64,000 bases of DNA from Bacteroidota bacterium (GTDB lineage Bacteria; Bacteroidota; Bacteroidia; AKYH767-A; 2013-40CM-41-45), in NCBI GenBank assembly GCA_016720655.1, contig JADKKE010000007.1, forward strand, positions 1-64,000, written 5' to 3'. Every line of letters begins with the position of its first letter. The stretch's first letter is position 1. The position numbers were made by a program, and so were the translations under genes. Shown here in pieces: positions 28,407 through 37,423 of the stretch. The notes under the pieces were generated by a model. It was not told the origin of the DNA. It saw only the letters and a list, made by a program, of their open reading frames with translations, and did not search any database.

Positions 28407-29474
28407 GTGAAACCGAACCTCAGGAAAATATTCTCTCATGTACTGGTGTGGGCTGCCTTGATCAGTTTGCACTTTAATTATTTTCCGAAACTTGTACGTC
28501 CTGGCGGACCACCACCTTTCCGGATGGAGGAATTTCATCAAGGTCCTGTGAGCAAGGATCAGGCTCCACCTTCACCGGCCACACCTCCAAAAGCGATGGT
28601 TGTGATCGTGTATATTTCGCTGATCATTTTTTACTATCTCAATTCACTTGTACTGATTCCATTGCTTTTATCCAGACAAAAGAGAATGGAATATGCATTG
28701 AGTGTTTTTGGATGTGTGCTTATTTATTTAATGCTTACTGTCATACCATTGTTAATCCTGCGACCTGAAGTACCTGTCAATAGAGGGTGGATTATTTCAA
28801 GTGTACTGTTGATTGCATTGGTTTTTATTGCAAGTGGAATTGGCCAAATCATTGACCTGTGGTTTCTTTCTGAAAAACGCAGTAAAGAGATTGAATACGA
28901 AAGAAAATTAAATGAACTTTCATTTTTAAAAGCACAAATCAATCCTCATTTTCTTTTTAATACCCTAAATAATATTTACTCGCTTGCATCCAGGAAATCC
29001 GATCAAACCCCCGAAGCAATTCTAAAACTTTCGGAAATGATGCGTTACGTGATGAGCGATGCGAAGCAGGATGTTGTTCCTTTGGGAAAGGAAATCGAAT
29101 ACATCACCCGATTTATTGACTTGCAAAAAATGAGGCTGACGGATAAAGTTCATGTTAGCTTCCAGGTTATTGGCAACGATTCTGAAATTTCAATTGCTCC
29201 ATTGATTTTGATGCCTTTCATTGAGAATGCTTTTAAATATGGGGTAAGCACGCATGAAGAATCTCTCATTAGTATCACCATTTCAATTGAAGCAAATAAA
29301 ATTGTACTGGTAACCACCAACAGGGTTTTCAATTACAGCAATATATTAACCGAATCTACAGGAATCGGTATTGTGAACACAAAAAGAAGACTTGACTTAC
29401 TCTATCCGGGGAAGCATCGTTTGATGATTGACGAGTCCAATAATAATTACGTTGTCCAACTTGAACTGAACTGA
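28407..29474 (+). CDS. LytS/YehU-type sensor histidine kinase
   Basis: About 355 residues from GTG 28407; the open frame extends to a TTG at 28311, and the start is uncertain. Four hydrophobic segments (for instance VYISLIIFYYLNSLVLIPLLL and WIISSVLLIALVFIASGI) place it in the inner membrane. The His_kinase (PF06580) box LSFLKAQINPHFLFNTLNNIYSLA carries the phosphorylated His, followed by the N box MPFIENAFKYGVS and a G box GIGIVNTKRRLDLLYPG. No extracellular sensor domain is visible apart from a proline-rich loop. It is paired with a LytTR regulator 1 bp downstream and probably controls it. Confidence 0.88.
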   Translation: MKPNLRKIFSHVLVWAALISLHFNYFPKLVRPGGPPPFRMEEFHQGPVSKDQAPPSPATPPKAMVVIVYISLIIFYYLNSLVLIPLLLSRQKRMEYALSVFGCVLIYLMLTVIPLLILRPEVPVNRGWIISSVLLIALVFIASGIGQIIDLWFLSEKRSKEIEYERKLNELSFLKAQINPHFLFNTLNNIYSLASRKSDQTPEAILKLSEMMRYVMSDAKQDVVPLGKEIEYITRFIDLQKMRLTDKVHVSFQVIGNDSEISIAPLILMPFIENAFKYGVSTHEESLISITISIEANKIVLVTTNRVFNYSNILTESTGIGIVNTKRRLDLLYPGKHRLMIDESNNNYVVQLELN

Positions 29475-29475
29475 C

Positions 29476-30165
29476 ATGCTGCGTTGTATTATTGTTGATG
29501 ATGAACCTTTTGCTGTTGAATTAATCGAATCGTACGTTAGCAAAATTCCGTTTTTGAATTTGCTTTCTACTTTTAATGACGCTATCAATGCTTCGGAGTT
29601 TATACATAAAACTCCGGTGGACCTGGTGTTTCTGGATATACAGATGCCACACATCAACGGAATTCAATTGTTGAAGTCATTGGAAAATCCACCATGGATT
29701 ATTTTTATAACTGCTTTTGACAAGTATGCAGTTCAAGGCTTTGAATTAAATGTGGTAGATTATCTTCTCAAACCAATAAGTTTTGAGCGTTTTCAAAAAG
29801 CAGTCAACAAAGCCCAGCAACTGTACAAATTGAAATTCCCTGATAAAGATGATGAGCAATACATTTTCATAAAATCTGACTACCAAATGATTAAAGTGAA
29901 TGTTGCTAGTATTCAGTTTATCGAAGGTTGGGATGATTACATAAAAATTTATGTAGGTGAAAAGCCAATCATGACGTTGATGAGTTTAAAATCCATACTT
30001 GAATTACTTCCGGCTCAGGATTTCATGAGAGTTCATCGCAGTTATATTGTCCCGGTGAAGAGGATAGAAAGCATCCGAAATAAAACCATACGCATTGCCG
30101 GAAAAGAGATTCCTGTGGGTACTACATATCTAAGTACAATCAACGAATTTTTGAAAAAGAAATAG
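29476..30165 (+). CDS. LytTR-family response regulator
   Basis: A 229-residue regulator. The receiver domain has DD near 8-9, the phosphoacceptor D54 in LVFLDIQMP, the Thr in FITAFDKYA and the Lys in YLLKPISFERF. The C-terminal LytTR DNA-binding domain includes FIEGWDDYIKIYV and FMRVHRSYIVPVKRI. It is cotranscribed with the LytS-type kinase. Its target is unknown; the six-gene operon starting 320 bp downstream on the same strand is a candidate by position only. Confidence 0.9.
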   Translation: MLRCIIVDDEPFAVELIESYVSKIPFLNLLSTFNDAINASEFIHKTPVDLVFLDIQMPHINGIQLLKSLENPPWIIFITAFDKYAVQGFELNVVDYLLKPISFERFQKAVNKAQQLYKLKFPDKDDEQYIFIKSDYQMIKVNVASIQFIEGWDDYIKIYVGEKPIMTLMSLKSILELLPAQDFMRVHRSYIVPVKRIESIRNKTIRIAGKEIPVGTTYLSTINEFLKKK

Positions 30166-30485
30166 TCTTCGGGATTTATAAATTCCAGTTCGATTATTTT
30201 ATTTTGGATTGCAAACGCGGATCTTAATTTGGACTGATTTTATTCTATAATGTCTTTGTAGTTCTACGAGAAACATGACATTCATCATTGGTGCTAAGCC
30301 GGAATTTCTTTTCTTGGAATGGAAATTGAAGTCGATTTTCAAACTCCGATAATAAACATGTATTCACCCGGAAATTTGTTGTTTATTGTGGAAGCAATAG
30401 CATATTTACATGTCATAAATTTAGTTCCTTTTCTATTAAACCTTCAAGGCATCGAAGCATCTAATCGTTCTCCAATCCCTGCACC
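30166..30485. other. Intergenic gap before the PqqD/ATP-grasp operon
   Basis: This 320-bp AT-rich gap has no gene I can support (a 25-codon frame at 30275 has nothing behind it). No perfect TAnnTTTG box is seen near 30486. LytTR sites (paired direct repeats) were not obvious by eye. Confidence 0.4.
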
Positions 30486-30737
30486 ATGAAACTTTTAAGC
30501 AATATCGCTGTCAGCGAATCAGGATACCTCTTCAACCCGACAAATGGGGATTCCTTCTCAAGTAATGCTGTGGCAACGGATATTATTTCATTGCTGAAAC
30601 AGGATAAGAATCCGGACGAAATCAAGAAGGCAATTCTTGAAAAATACGATGTGGAGAAATCTACAATAGAACGTGATCTGGATGAGTTTTTGCAGGAATT
30701 GCGTGATAATTATTTAATGGATGGAGATGTCAGGTAA
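30486..30737 (+). CDS. PqqD-like small protein (RRE fold)
   Basis: An 83-residue protein: N-terminal beta hairpin (NIAVSESGYLFNPTNGDSF), then helices (ATDIISLLKQDKNPDEIKKAILEKYDV, STIERDLDEFLQELRDNYLM). This is the PqqD fold, also the RiPP recognition element that binds leader peptides in peptide-modification pathways. Here it is a stand-alone copy opening a six-gene operon and overlapping the ATP-grasp gene by 17 bp. No precursor-like peptide gene is visible nearby. It might present a peptide or carrier to the ATP-grasp enzyme; this is inference. Confidence 0.8.
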   Translation: MKLLSNIAVSESGYLFNPTNGDSFSSNAVATDIISLLKQDKNPDEIKKAILEKYDVEKSTIERDLDEFLQELRDNYLMDGDVR

Positions 30738-31776
30738 GAAAAGAATCACAATTGCTTTAACCGGATTGAATGCGGTAGACAGCCCTGGCCCCGGGGTGGC
30801 AGTTGTCCGTGGCATCAGGGATTGTAAGGACTTCGATGTCCGGATTATTGGTCTTTCCTATGAATCACTGGAACCGGGAATTTATATGGAAGGGATTACG
30901 GATAAAACATATCAAATTCCTTATCCTTCTGCCGGGAGTGAATCCTTGCTAACCCGCCTGGAATACATTCATGAAAAGGAACACATTGATGTCCTCATTC
31001 CTAATTTTGATGCTGAGTTATATAATTTTATCAAATTGGCTCCAAAGCTGAAGGAGATGAATATTCACACTTTCATGCCCACGATTGAGCAGTTTGAAGC
31101 CCGAGATAAGATTAATCTTTTTACTTTTTGTAAAAAGAATAATTTTCTGGTACCGCGTGACAGAACAGTTTATAGCGTTGCTGAACTTCCTGCAGCAGCA
31201 GCACATTTCAATTATCCTTTGGTGGTAAAGGGAAAATATTACGATGCAGCTGTTTGCCAAACCTTAGAGCAGGCTCAAAAAGCATTTCATAAACTGGAAG
31301 CGAAATGGGGCTTGCCAATTATTGTACAGGAGTTTATTCTCGGAACTGAAATTAATGTCGCTGCATTGGGTGATGGAAAAGGAAATACGATCTCCGCTAT
31401 TCCAATGCGAAAATTATTTATTACTGATAAAGGCAAGGCCTGGGCTGGTGTAACACTCGAAGATTCCAAGCTGATAAAACTTGCACGAGATTTTATAAAA
31501 GCAACCAACTGGCGAGGGGGTTGTGAATTGGAACTGATGGTTACAAATGACGGCCGGCCTTATTTTATGGAAGTGAACCCGCGTTTTCCGGCATGGATTT
31601 ATCTTACTGTTGGAGCCGGACAAAACCAGCCGGCAGCCTTGGTGAAATTAGCTCTTGGTGAAGAGCTGGAACCATTTACAACCTATGCAGTCGGGAAAAC
31701 ATTTATACGTTATTCCTGGGACATGATTATTGACATTGAACAATTTCAACATTTTTCCGCTTTCGGGGAAAATTAA
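30721..31776 (+). CDS. ATP-grasp ligase of unknown substrate
   Basis: A 351-residue enzyme resembling the carbamoyl-phosphate-synthase-like ATP-grasp fold. The N-terminal Rossmann-like part has ALTGLNAVDSPGPGVAVVRG. The ATP-grasp core includes FNYPLVVKGKYYDA and PIIVQEFILGTEINVAALG, and the Mg-binding end is GGCELELMVTNDGRPYFMEVNPRFPAW (with E and N ligands). Such enzymes join a carboxylate to an amine or thiol through an acyl-phosphate. It overlaps the PqqD-like gene (ATG 30721 or 30727) and is followed after 17 bp by a PLP decarboxylase. The substrate is unknown. Confidence 0.82.
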   Translation: MEMSGKKRITIALTGLNAVDSPGPGVAVVRGIRDCKDFDVRIIGLSYESLEPGIYMEGITDKTYQIPYPSAGSESLLTRLEYIHEKEHIDVLIPNFDAELYNFIKLAPKLKEMNIHTFMPTIEQFEARDKINLFTFCKKNNFLVPRDRTVYSVAELPAAAAHFNYPLVVKGKYYDAAVCQTLEQAQKAFHKLEAKWGLPIIVQEFILGTEINVAALGDGKGNTISAIPMRKLFITDKGKAWAGVTLEDSKLIKLARDFIKATNWRGGCELELMVTNDGRPYFMEVNPRFPAWIYLTVGAGQNQPAALVKLALGEELEPFTTYAVGKTFIRYSWDMIIDIEQFQHFSAFGEN

Positions 31777-31793
31777 TTTTAATCATTATTTGT

Positions 31794-33167
31794 ATGACAG
31801 CAGAGTCAAAAGCAAAAGTGCGTTACGAACGTCCGATCATCCGCAAAATGAACTCGGGGCTCATGAACAAATTTGGTACACGTACTGAGTATGCTCCAAC
31901 TTCGCATATCGACAGTGTTCCTGTAAAACGAATCATTCAGGAATACGGTTCGCCATGTTTTGTGATTTCTGAGCGAACATTGCGCAAGACATACCAATCT
32001 GCATTGCGTGCTTTCAAAACACGATACCCCAAAGTGCAATTTGCATGGAGCTATAAAACGAATTACATCGATGCTGTCTGCAATGTATTCCACCAGGAAG
32101 GTTCATGGGCAGAGGTGGTGAGCGGTTTTGAATATGAAAAAGCAATCCGTAACGGAGTCCCGGGAAATAAAATAATTTTTAACGGACCTGACAAGTCTAC
32201 AGATGAATTGAAACGGGCCATTGAAAATGAATCACTCATTCATATCGATCATTTCGATGAATTGTACGACCTGATTGAAATTACAGAAACATCGAAGAAA
32301 AAAGCCAAAGTAGCTATACGGGTAAATATGGATGTTGGTGTATATCCGCTCTGGGATCGTTTTGGATTTAATTATGAATCCTATCAAGCCTGGCAAGCGA
32401 TCGTAAAGATTATGAATTGCGATAGAATGGAACTTGTCGGATTGCATTGTCATATCGGCACTTTTATGCTTACATCAAACGCTTATTCAGTTGCCGCTTC
32501 AAAATTGTGTGATCTTGCTTACAATATTAAACTGAAATGGAATAAGTCAATTCAATATCTTGATCTTGGCGGAGGTTTTGCTTCGACGAATACTTTACGT
32601 GGCTCTTATCTTCCGGGTTCTGATAGCAGTCCGGGTTTTGATGATTATGCAGAAGCAATTACTTCCACAATTCTAAATTTCGGTTTCAAACAGGAAGATT
32701 TACCCTTGCTCATTCTGGAAACAGGTCGTGCGATGGTTGATGATGCCGGATATTTGCTCGGGACTGTTTTGGCGAATAAGCGATTGTCGGACGGTCGCAG
32801 GGCTACAATCATGGATTTTGGAGTGAATATTCTGTTTACAGCTTTCTGGTATGAGCATAAAATTTCACCTGCACAGGAGTTCACTCATCACACAGAAGAA
32901 ATGGTTGTGTATGGACCATTGTGTATGAACATCGATAAAATCAGAGAGAGTGTAAGTCTGCCCTTATTAAGTCGTGGCGACCATGTTGTGGTTCACAAAG
33001 TGGGTGCCTACAATATGACCCAATGGATGCAATTTATTGCCATGCGACCTAATGTTGTGATGATTGATGCAAAAGGTGAAGTGCATAAAATCAGGGAAAG
33101 GGAAACGATTGATACACTTACAGGGTTGGAATTGAAACCCGATCATTTGAAAACCTTTAAATTGTAA
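31794..33167 (+). CDS. Fold-III PLP-dependent decarboxylase (LysA/ODC-like)
   Basis: A 457-residue alanine-racemase-fold enzyme. The PLP lysine is K88 in FAWSYKTNY. Other landmarks are HCHIGTF (about 217-223), the phosphate loop LDLGGGFAS (about 255), ETGRAMVDDAG in place of the usual EPGR (about 307), and the second-subunit cysteine in GPLCMNID (about 375). DAP, ornithine and arginine decarboxylases share this fold. The ETGR variant and lack of a lysine-pathway neighbour argue against housekeeping LysA. The gene sits between the ATP-grasp and urea-transporter genes (17 and 6 bp gaps). The substrate is probably a basic amino acid or peptide-linked amino acid; this is inference. Confidence 0.82.
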   Translation: MTAESKAKVRYERPIIRKMNSGLMNKFGTRTEYAPTSHIDSVPVKRIIQEYGSPCFVISERTLRKTYQSALRAFKTRYPKVQFAWSYKTNYIDAVCNVFHQEGSWAEVVSGFEYEKAIRNGVPGNKIIFNGPDKSTDELKRAIENESLIHIDHFDELYDLIEITETSKKKAKVAIRVNMDVGVYPLWDRFGFNYESYQAWQAIVKIMNCDRMELVGLHCHIGTFMLTSNAYSVAASKLCDLAYNIKLKWNKSIQYLDLGGGFASTNTLRGSYLPGSDSSPGFDDYAEAITSTILNFGFKQEDLPLLILETGRAMVDDAGYLLGTVLANKRLSDGRRATIMDFGVNILFTAFWYEHKISPAQEFTHHTEEMVVYGPLCMNIDKIRESVSLPLLSRGDHVVVHKVGAYNMTQWMQFIAMRPNVVMIDAKGEVHKIRERETIDTLTGLELKPDHLKTFKL

Positions 33168-33173
33168 GAGCGT

Positions 33174-35333
33174 GTGAAATGGAAAATTATCTTCCAGCGC
33201 CATCTGCACGGATTGCTTTTCAGCTATTCGCAGATATTTTTTGCCCGTAGTCTTTGGTTTGGAGCTTTGCTTCTTATTACTTCTATGTTACACCCTGTAA
33301 TCGGAGTATCCGGATTGCTGGCTGTGATCATTACAAATGCAGTTGCGGAATCCTTCACAATGAATCCACTCTCAATCCGTGAAGGCCTCTATGGCTTTTG
33401 CAGTGCATTGGTTGGGATGGGAATGGGGGCATTTTATCATATGAGCTGGATTTTTCTCCTCGTATTATTTTTGATTTCTATACTTTGTTTGTTGGTCACT
33501 ATCGTTTTTCAGGGCTTTCTTGCAAAATACCAATTGCCATTTATGGGGTTTCCATTTTTGGTCTCCTTCTGGGTTTTGTTGTTGAGCGCGAAGTACTTTG
33601 CAAATCTTTCTTTAATCACTGCTGAATCTTACCCTTTCCTTCAGGAGTTTTTAAATTTCAGAGACGGATTTAATGATCTGAATCTGCCGGAGTTTTTGCT
33701 TTCATTTTGCCGTTCACTAGGGGCCGTTTTTTTTCAAAGCAATGTATTGGTTGGAATGTGTATTGCCATCGGACTGTTTTTATATTCACGAATTTCATTT
33801 TCCTTGGCAGTGTTGGGATTCAGTTCGGCATTTTTGTTTTATAAAATAGCAGGAATTGATACCCGGGATCTTGTTCAGTATTTTGTAGGAGCAAATTATA
33901 TTTTTATTGCAATTGCTATCGGTGGTTTTTTTGTAGTTGCCAATACCTGGTCATACACTACAGTAATTTTCTTGGTTCCGATTGTGGCATTGATTCATTA
34001 TGGTAGTACTGAAGTATTAAGTGTATTTCACCTGCCTGCATTTACGTTGTCTTTGGCCATTACTACATTGTTTTATCTTTATCTGTTAAAATGGAGAACG
34101 GATGGAAATTATATTCATGCAGTTCAGTTGCAATATTCCTCGCCCGAAAAAAATCTTTATCACTATTTGGTAACAAAGGACAATTACCGCTTTGCAAAAT
34201 ATTTCCCAATTTCACTCCCTTTCTGGGGAGAATGGCTGGTGAGTCAGGCACACAACGGGAAAATTACCCATCTTGGAGAATGGAGTAAAGCATTTGACTT
34301 TGTGTTGACAGATGATGAGATGAAAACATTTTATCCTCCGGGTGATCGCGTTGAAAATTACTATTGTTACAATAAGCCCGTTCTATCACCGGGAGAAGGA
34401 ACAGTAGAAATTGTGGTTGATAATATTGAAGACAATGTAATATTCGAAGTAAATACAAAGGAGAATTGGGGAAACAGCATGGTGATCAATCATGGAAATG
34501 CAATTTATTCCCAGCTCTCACACTTGAAATCAGGAGATTTTAAGTACAAAACAGGCGACTTTGTTAAACGAGGGGAGATTGTCGGCTTGTGTGGAAATTC
34601 CGGACGATCCCCGGAGCCACACATTCATTTTCAGGTTCAAAACACAGCGAAGGTTGGATCCAAAACAATGGATTATCCGATTGCTTCTTATATCCTTCGC
34701 AAAGGTTCATTTTTTGACCTGAAAATATTTGAAAAACCGAATGAAGGAGACCTGATCCGAAATCCGGAAATAAACCCACTGTTGAAGAATGCATTCAATT
34801 TTGTTCCGGGGAAATCAATGCGATGGTCCTGGAAAGGCCGTTTTGAAGATTGGACAATTTATACCGATGAATGGAATCGCATAAACATCTGGTGTGCTGC
34901 AACGAAAAGTATTGCCAGACTCGAAAATGATGGAGTGATTTGCAGATTTAATTTCTTTGAAGGCGATCGTAATTCTATCCTGTATCACTTTTATCTTAGT
35001 TGTTACAAAGTGTTCCTTGGCTTTTATTCTGAACTCATTGTACGGGAGAATTATCCGGTCTTGTTCAAAACAAATATTTTGGTTCAATGGCTGGAAGACA
35101 TTACCGCACCATTTTTTCATGCAGTAAAATCTGAATTTGCAATCGAATACTTTTTTGCTGACGACTTACAATACACTACACGAATGGAGCTACGGTCCGT
35201 TTCCGCATCGAAACTTGCTGGCATAAAGCTAAATAAATTGAATTATGTAATTCACATTTCAACAAGGGGATTTGAGGAAATTGAAATACTCGAAGGTGAA
35301 AAGAAAACAGTTGCGGTATGCGTTTCTCAATAG
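33174..35333 (+). CDS. Urea transporter fused to an M23 metallopeptidase
   Basis: A 719-residue protein starting GTG 33174, 6 bp after the decarboxylase gene. Residues about 1-305 are about ten membrane segments with the urea-transporter pattern (MLHPVIGVSGLLAVIITN, NPLSIREGLYGFCSALVGMGMG, repeated in the second half with VGMCIAIGLFLYSR). From about 340 to 500 lies an M23 domain: zinc ligands H366 and D375 (THLGEWSKAFDF), the HGNAIYSQLSHL segment, and H483/H485 in SPEPHIHFQ. All expected M23 ligands seem present. The C-terminal 220 residues match no domain I recognise. The fusion would place a peptidoglycan hydrolase outside the inner membrane beside a small-molecule channel. Confidence 0.85.
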   Translation: MKWKIIFQRHLHGLLFSYSQIFFARSLWFGALLLITSMLHPVIGVSGLLAVIITNAVAESFTMNPLSIREGLYGFCSALVGMGMGAFYHMSWIFLLVLFLISILCLLVTIVFQGFLAKYQLPFMGFPFLVSFWVLLLSAKYFANLSLITAESYPFLQEFLNFRDGFNDLNLPEFLLSFCRSLGAVFFQSNVLVGMCIAIGLFLYSRISFSLAVLGFSSAFLFYKIAGIDTRDLVQYFVGANYIFIAIAIGGFFVVANTWSYTTVIFLVPIVALIHYGSTEVLSVFHLPAFTLSLAITTLFYLYLLKWRTDGNYIHAVQLQYSSPEKNLYHYLVTKDNYRFAKYFPISLPFWGEWLVSQAHNGKITHLGEWSKAFDFVLTDDEMKTFYPPGDRVENYYCYNKPVLSPGEGTVEIVVDNIEDNVIFEVNTKENWGNSMVINHGNAIYSQLSHLKSGDFKYKTGDFVKRGEIVGLCGNSGRSPEPHIHFQVQNTAKVGSKTMDYPIASYILRKGSFFDLKIFEKPNEGDLIRNPEINPLLKNAFNFVPGKSMRWSWKGRFEDWTIYTDEWNRINIWCAATKSIARLENDGVICRFNFFEGDRNSILYHFYLSCYKVFLGFYSELIVRENYPVLFKTNILVQWLEDITAPFFHAVKSEFAIEYFFADDLQYTTRMELRSVSASKLAGIKLNKLNYVIHISTRGFEEIEILEGEKKTVAVCVSQ

Positions 35334-36757
35334 TAGTATTCTTTTTGTTTATTTGCTGCATTTCCTCGAATGGGCAAGTCACAGATTCGTTGGTTCTGAA
35401 TTATGATTCATTGACATATTCAAATTATATTAATGAGGATTGGAGTGAATTGATTGACAATTCCACTGCTGCAATCGAAACAGGATATGGAACTGTGGGG
35501 ATTCGAAAACGACTTGGATATTCCTATTTTGAATTAAAAAAATACCTGCAGTCGATTGGTGTTTATGAGTCCATTTACAAGCAAAATAAAACCGACCAGG
35601 ATGCCCTGGTTATGTTGTATCGTTCTTACAGTGAACTCGGTATGAAGGAGGAGGCAAATTATTATCTTGGAATTATCAATTCTGAAACAAAGCAGCTATT
35701 GAAATTGAGGGAAGATCACTTTATGGTGGGCGCAGATATACATTCAGGAATATCCTTGAATGATAATTTTTCTAAGAATAAAAATAAGGACATTCGGCAA
35801 GGTGGAGTATACGGTGAACAATCTTTGAATGGTGAACTGTATTATTTACAGGGAGGAATCCTGATAGCGCCAAAGCGATGGTTGAATTTGTATTTTTCAT
35901 ATCAAGATGTCCAGATGAAAAAAATGGAGCGTATCAGTGCCACGGATTTAAAACTGACGGGAACTGTTTCTGATTTTTTTAAAGGGATAAAGTATGAACG
36001 CAATTTGTATGCGTTGTCGGATACAACCTATCGTACGAATAGTTTTGTGAACCAACGATTGGGATATATTCAAGGTTCTTTCATCTTGCCAGCACTATTT
36101 ACTTTTCGGATTTATGGAAACTACCTAATGAACGAATATTCAGTTGCCCGGAGTGCATATCGATTTGAAAATTATTTTGCTCAGCCAATCGACACTTCTT
36201 TCTCAACAAAAACTGTATACTCATTTACGGATAGTGTTCAGAAAAAATATGAATATATCGTCGGTGCTGTTGTTGAAAAAAGAGTGGGTCTTTTTGAAAT
36301 CAATATTGGTGGGACGTATTCAAATCTGAATTCAAAAATTCAAGCACAGAGTAGAGCCGGATTTAAATGGTTCCCAAAGGGAAATACAAGCATTGTCACA
36401 GGTGGGCAGCTTTCTTATTTTTATGAAGAAAAACTTGGGCGACTACTTCCCGAAGTATTTTGTACAATACGATTATTAAAGAATGGATGGTTCACTCTTT
36501 CCGGAATGCTTGGAGATCTGACAAATACTTCAGAATACAATGGATTGGTAGTTCATAATTCAACCGATAAAACGGAGTACAGAATTAGCTCCTCTGTTTA
36601 TTGGAATATCCTGAGTCATTTTAATTTAACTGTTGCATTTCATTATTCACAAAAGCAAAGTAATTTTATTACATATCCACAGGCAGACAGGTATTTCTTG
36701 ACAGAGACACCTTATTCTGCATTTCTCACAGCCATTGGTTTAACTTACACATTATGA
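35318..36757 (+). CDS. Outer-membrane beta-barrel with N-terminal TPR (YaiO-like)
   Basis: A 479-residue protein overlapping the previous gene by 16 bp. It has a signal peptide (FFLFICCISSNGQ). About 110 residues of TPR-like helices follow (GVRKRLGYSYFELKKYLQSIGVYESIYK-type pattern), then alternating amphipathic strands ending in aromatic/Leu (LTAIGLTYTL), the usual barrel terminus. It resembles YaiO-type outer-membrane proteins, whose function is unclear. In this operon it is the probable outer-membrane exit or anchor for the pathway product; this is inference. Confidence 0.65.
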   Translation: MRFSIVVFFLFICCISSNGQVTDSLVLNYDSLTYSNYINEDWSELIDNSTAAIETGYGTVGIRKRLGYSYFELKKYLQSIGVYESIYKQNKTDQDALVMLYRSYSELGMKEEANYYLGIINSETKQLLKLREDHFMVGADIHSGISLNDNFSKNKNKDIRQGGVYGEQSLNGELYYLQGGILIAPKRWLNLYFSYQDVQMKKMERISATDLKLTGTVSDFFKGIKYERNLYALSDTTYRTNSFVNQRLGYIQGSFILPALFTFRIYGNYLMNEYSVARSAYRFENYFAQPIDTSFSTKTVYSFTDSVQKKYEYIVGAVVEKRVGLFEINIGGTYSNLNSKIQAQSRAGFKWFPKGNTSIVTGGQLSYFYEEKLGRLLPEVFCTIRLLKNGWFTLSGMLGDLTNTSEYNGLVVHNSTDKTEYRISSSVYWNILSHFNLTVAFHYSQKQSNFITYPQADRYFLTETPYSAFLTAIGLTYTL

Positions 36758-37365
36758 AAAAGAATCTTATTTATTTGCTTCTCATGATCTCGATTCATTC
36801 CCTTGCTCAGAGGGATACTATGCTTCGTTCGGCGTTCTCAAAAAGCTATACTCTTGAAAACTCTAAGCAGTATGAAAAAGCGAGCCTTGAACTTAAAAAT
36901 GTTTATAGTGAAAATGGATACGAAATCAATTTAAGACTTGGATGGCTTTGTTATCAAGCCGGGCAATACATGGAATCAATCGGGTATTATGAGAAATCTG
37001 TTGCCTTGCATCCTCAATCGATTGAAGCTCGGTTGGGATTGGTTTATCCTTTGTCTGTTCAAAATAAATGGGACGATGTACTTGCACAGTACAAATCCAT
37101 TCTTGGAATTGATCCTCAGAATTCGGTAGTCAATTACAGGACAGCTTTGATTTATTATAACAGAAAGAATTATTCAGAAGCTAAAAAACATCTGGACACT
37201 ATTCTCAACTTATACCCATTTGATTACGATTCAAATTTATTGCTTGGATGGACCCGTTATTCTTTGGAGGACAAAGCAGGTGCTGAAATGAATTTCAATA
37301 CTGTGTTGCTGTATAACCCAAGAGATACTTCTGCTGCTGAAGGGATGAGACTATGCAAATTGTAG
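36754..37365 (+). CDS. Periplasmic TPR protein
   Basis: A 203-residue protein overlapping the barrel gene by 4 bp (ATGA). Signal peptide (LIYLLLMISIHSLAQ), then about four tetratricopeptide repeats (LRLGWLCYQAGQYMESIGYYEKSV, VNYRTALIYYNRKNYSEAKKHL). TPR proteins act as scaffolds. It shares its helical style with the N-terminus of the preceding protein, so the two may interact. It is the last gene of the operon. Confidence 0.75.
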   Translation: MKKNLIYLLLMISIHSLAQRDTMLRSAFSKSYTLENSKQYEKASLELKNVYSENGYEINLRLGWLCYQAGQYMESIGYYEKSVALHPQSIEARLGLVYPLSVQNKWDDVLAQYKSILGIDPQNSVVNYRTALIYYNRKNYSEAKKHLDTILNLYPFDYDSNLLLGWTRYSLEDKAGAEMNFNTVLLYNPRDTSAAEGMRLCKL

Positions 37366-37423
37366 AAAATTTGCTATCATGAAATAAAATACGTAAATTC
37401 ACTATTGAAAAAAATAGTATTTC

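Noticed and set aside
30275..30352. 25-codon frame in the gap before the PqqD-like gene, considered as a peptide precursor
   Set aside because: No leader-like or core-like sequence, no promoter or coding signal; nothing beyond chance supports it.
31794..33167. Housekeeping diaminopimelate decarboxylase LysA
   Set aside because: The EPGR motif is replaced by ETGR, and operon partners are not lysine-pathway genes; kept as a fold-III decarboxylase of unknown substrate.
34265..34630. M23 domain judged degenerate at first sight
   Set aside because: The expected HxxxD was not found in the usual place, but H366-x8-D375 in THLGEWSKAFDF matches another M23 subtype, so the site appears complete.
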